Origin: Bugula neritina
Lineage: Eukaryota; Bryozoa; Gymnolaemata; Cheilostomatida; Bugulidae
NCBI GenBank assembly: GCA_964035545.1
Contig: OZ037767.1
Location: 21,889,628 to 21,953,627, forward strand
Direction: 5' to 3'
DNA: 64,000 nt
Position 1 is the first letter of the stretch, and every line of letters begins with the position of its first letter. This document shows positions 62,901 to 64,000 of this stretch, in pieces. Made by a program: the position numbers and the translations under genes. The notes beneath the pieces were generated by a model, which did no database searches, was not told the DNA's origin, and saw nothing but the letters and a program-made list of their open reading frames with translations.

Positions 62901-63545
62901 CACTAGAGCCCTTACATATGTACTGCAGTTCCGTTGCTTCGTTTCCATGCGCCGAGTGAATCCATAGGATGCTCCTACATATGGATTTTTGTTTACGTTT
63001 TGATACAGCTGTTCCCAAACATCAATGAAAAATTCATGAAATGGAAACAAAGCAATGGGAAAGCAGTGATGCACAGCTTAAAGCTGTAAAACATACGAAT
63101 AAAGCTTTTTACAGTGAAATAGAACAAACGTTTATATAGTAGAGTTGAGACTATATCACAATGTATGCCTAAGACATTTAACACACCCATAAGAGTTACT
63201 TTATGAAATTTAACGTTTCCAAGGCTTTTTACTGCCTACATGAAATTGAAAGTAAAGATACAACATTCGTGAATATCATGCCTCCACATAGAAAATATTA
63301 CTTGTCTTATTTATTACTGTTACTATTTATTATAGTCCAAGAAACTTGGTGGTGATCTTAAAGGAGATGGGCTCCAAAATGGTGGAACTCTCGTTGTGGA
63401 GAAGGGAGGAAAGGTCTTACTCAATTTTGTGCAGACGAATGTAGCTGAACATGTAGAACCATCAGATGTTCTGAAGGCGTTAGGTATATCACCTCCTGAA
63501 CAGGGAGCATCTGCTGACCAGGGGGCTGCCGCTGCTGCCAACTAG
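59947..63545 (+). CDS. Selenoprotein U-type / PRXL2-family peroxiredoxin-like protein with in-frame UGA (Sec)
   Basis: Exons are 59947-60006, 60354-60558, 61392-61443, 62151-62214 and 63336-63545, all with GT/AG borders and consistent phases. They total 196 residues, about the length of the PRXL2B (prostamide/prostaglandin F synthase, FAM213B) group. Visible family landmarks are the FLRRFG strand before the redox site, SARELSSLKP, GIGLEELG, ELYID, the glycine-rich GGDLKGDGLQNGGTLVV block, and EPSDVLKALGIS near the C-terminus. Residue 43 is TGA (60420-60422), followed by Gln-Tyr-Cys, giving UxxC where relatives have CxxC or UxxC. The 3' UTR carries a SECIS (63615-63681), so recoding as selenocysteine is far more likely than a nonsense mutation. 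The product is probably a thioredoxin-fold oxidoreductase; the exact substrate is inference. The C-terminal tail (after ALGIS) is Ala/Gln-rich and unconserved. Confidence 0.9.
60420..60422 (+). other. Selenocysteine (UGA) codon
   Basis: TGA lies in frame in exon 2, 22 codons after the exon start. The reading frame is open and family-conserved on both sides, and the codon sits at the first position of the UxxC active site. About 540 nt of mRNA separate it from the SECIS, well above the minimum spacing known for animal selenoproteins. Confidence 0.9.
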
Positions 63546-63614
63546 ACTTCCTCAAATGAACAATGCACTCTACAATCACTCGAACACTGGTTAATACTTG
63601 TTTTGTAACATCAT

Positions 63615-63681
63615 TGTCTAAATAATGACATGCATGGCTGAACCAGGACACTGAAGCTATGCATTGATGAATGTTGAGACA
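63615..63681 (+). promoter_or_regulatory. SECIS element, form 2-like
   Basis: It starts 69 nt after the stop codon, and the quartet core 79 nt after it. Core: ATGA at 63625-63628 opposite TGAT at 63665-63668 gives the UGAN/NGAN non-Watson-Crick quartet. This is followed at once by a 10-bp helix, 63630-63639 with 63655-63664 (one G-U pair). The conserved AA is at 63641-63642, 11 nt after the quartet, in an apical bulge capped by a 3-bp mini-stem (63644-63646 with 63651-63653), as in form 2. The lower stem pairs 63615-63619 with 63677-63681. The pairing was worked out by hand. Confidence 0.88.
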
Positions 63682-63833
63682 TTTTTGTATAAAAACGAGA
63701 AATTATCTCAGTGTGGACATATGTCTAGGGACTGCTCAACCCGTGTGATCAGGAGTCTACCTCTTTTGATTATCAAATAATTTTGTTCATTATGATAGTT
63801 ATACAATCTATATTATTTTCTGATGCGTAAATG

Positions 63834-63843
63834 AATAAATAAA
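63834..63843 (+). terminator. Polyadenylation signals of the selenoprotein gene
   Basis: Two overlapping AATAAA hexamers (63834-63839 and 63838-63843) lie about 290 nt after the stop and downstream of the SECIS, so the SECIS falls inside the mature mRNA. Confidence 0.6.
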
Positions 63844-64000
63844 TACCGGGAAACAAAATCATCAGTGTTTAATTAATGTACTGTTGAAGCAACTTACCTT
63901 AAATATGCCTATGCTAGTCTGGACTTTCCTAGTATTTCATAAAATAATTTACATCTCTGCAAACTGGCCTAAAACTCTGAAACCAACAGCATTGTCAAAA

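Noticed and set aside
63667-63749. Alternative SECIS using ATGA at 63667 and TGAT at 63746
   Set aside because: The span between the two quartet halves is about 80 nt and the AA position does not fit; 63625-63668 fits every rule.

Overview
This is a metazoan nuclear window, AT-rich outside the transposons. It has spliced genes with GT/AG introns, long (AT)n and (GT)n arrays, tRNA-derived SINE-like sequences, a LINE, DNA transposons and at least four Ty3/gypsy LTR elements. The retroelements are visibly more GC-rich than the host DNA. A UGA-containing selenoprotein U-type gene with a SECIS element fits a non-mammalian animal. I lean towards a marine invertebrate, but nothing here fixes the phylum.

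Host genes. (1) A DXD-motif, type II membrane glycosyltransferase is present three times on the minus strand. Copy 1 (exons 132-10340) is open in all five visible exons and runs off the left edge. Copy 2 (24875-31532) has a nonsense codon. Copy 3 (about 45385-47725) carries several frame-disrupting changes, and the matching last exon lies inverted at 43660-43815. Exon lengths (164, 141, 91, 118 nt) and phases are conserved. (2) At the right end (59947-63545, plus strand) is a five-exon, 196-residue thioredoxin-fold protein of the PRXL2/selenoprotein U family. It has an in-frame UGA at the first position of its UxxC redox motif and a well-formed SECIS in the 3' UTR.

Mobile DNA, left to right. 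Gypsy element 1 (489-6860) sits in intron 4 of glycosyltransferase copy 1, inside a tRNA-derived SINE, with a 5-bp target duplication. A long-inverted-repeat element lies at about 12354-14385 and a G-rich-TIR element at 15564-16899. Gypsy element 2 (16965 to about 22333/22365) follows. LINE fragments lie at about 25648-26630 and 27030-27620. Gypsy element 3 (31990-40269) carries a 756-bp TIR element inserted just after its RT YLDD motif. A hAT-like inverted-repeat element (51925-57157) has an 8-bp target duplication and contains a deleted gypsy element 4. Elements 1, 2 and 4 carry a close match to a primer-binding site for the 3' end of tRNA-Leu; element 3 has a shorter match. Elements 1 and 3 also share an extra third ORF between pol and the 3' LTR: a paired zinc-finger protein with a C-terminal coiled coil, which I do not recognise from known gypsy elements.

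Segmental structure. An inverted duplication links about 24600-26920 with 42870-44530, and a direct duplication links 14835-15475 with 40965-41590. Near-perfect short-loop palindromes lie at 47961-48089. All four gypsy copies are internally deleted, frameshifted or interrupted, so none looks autonomous.
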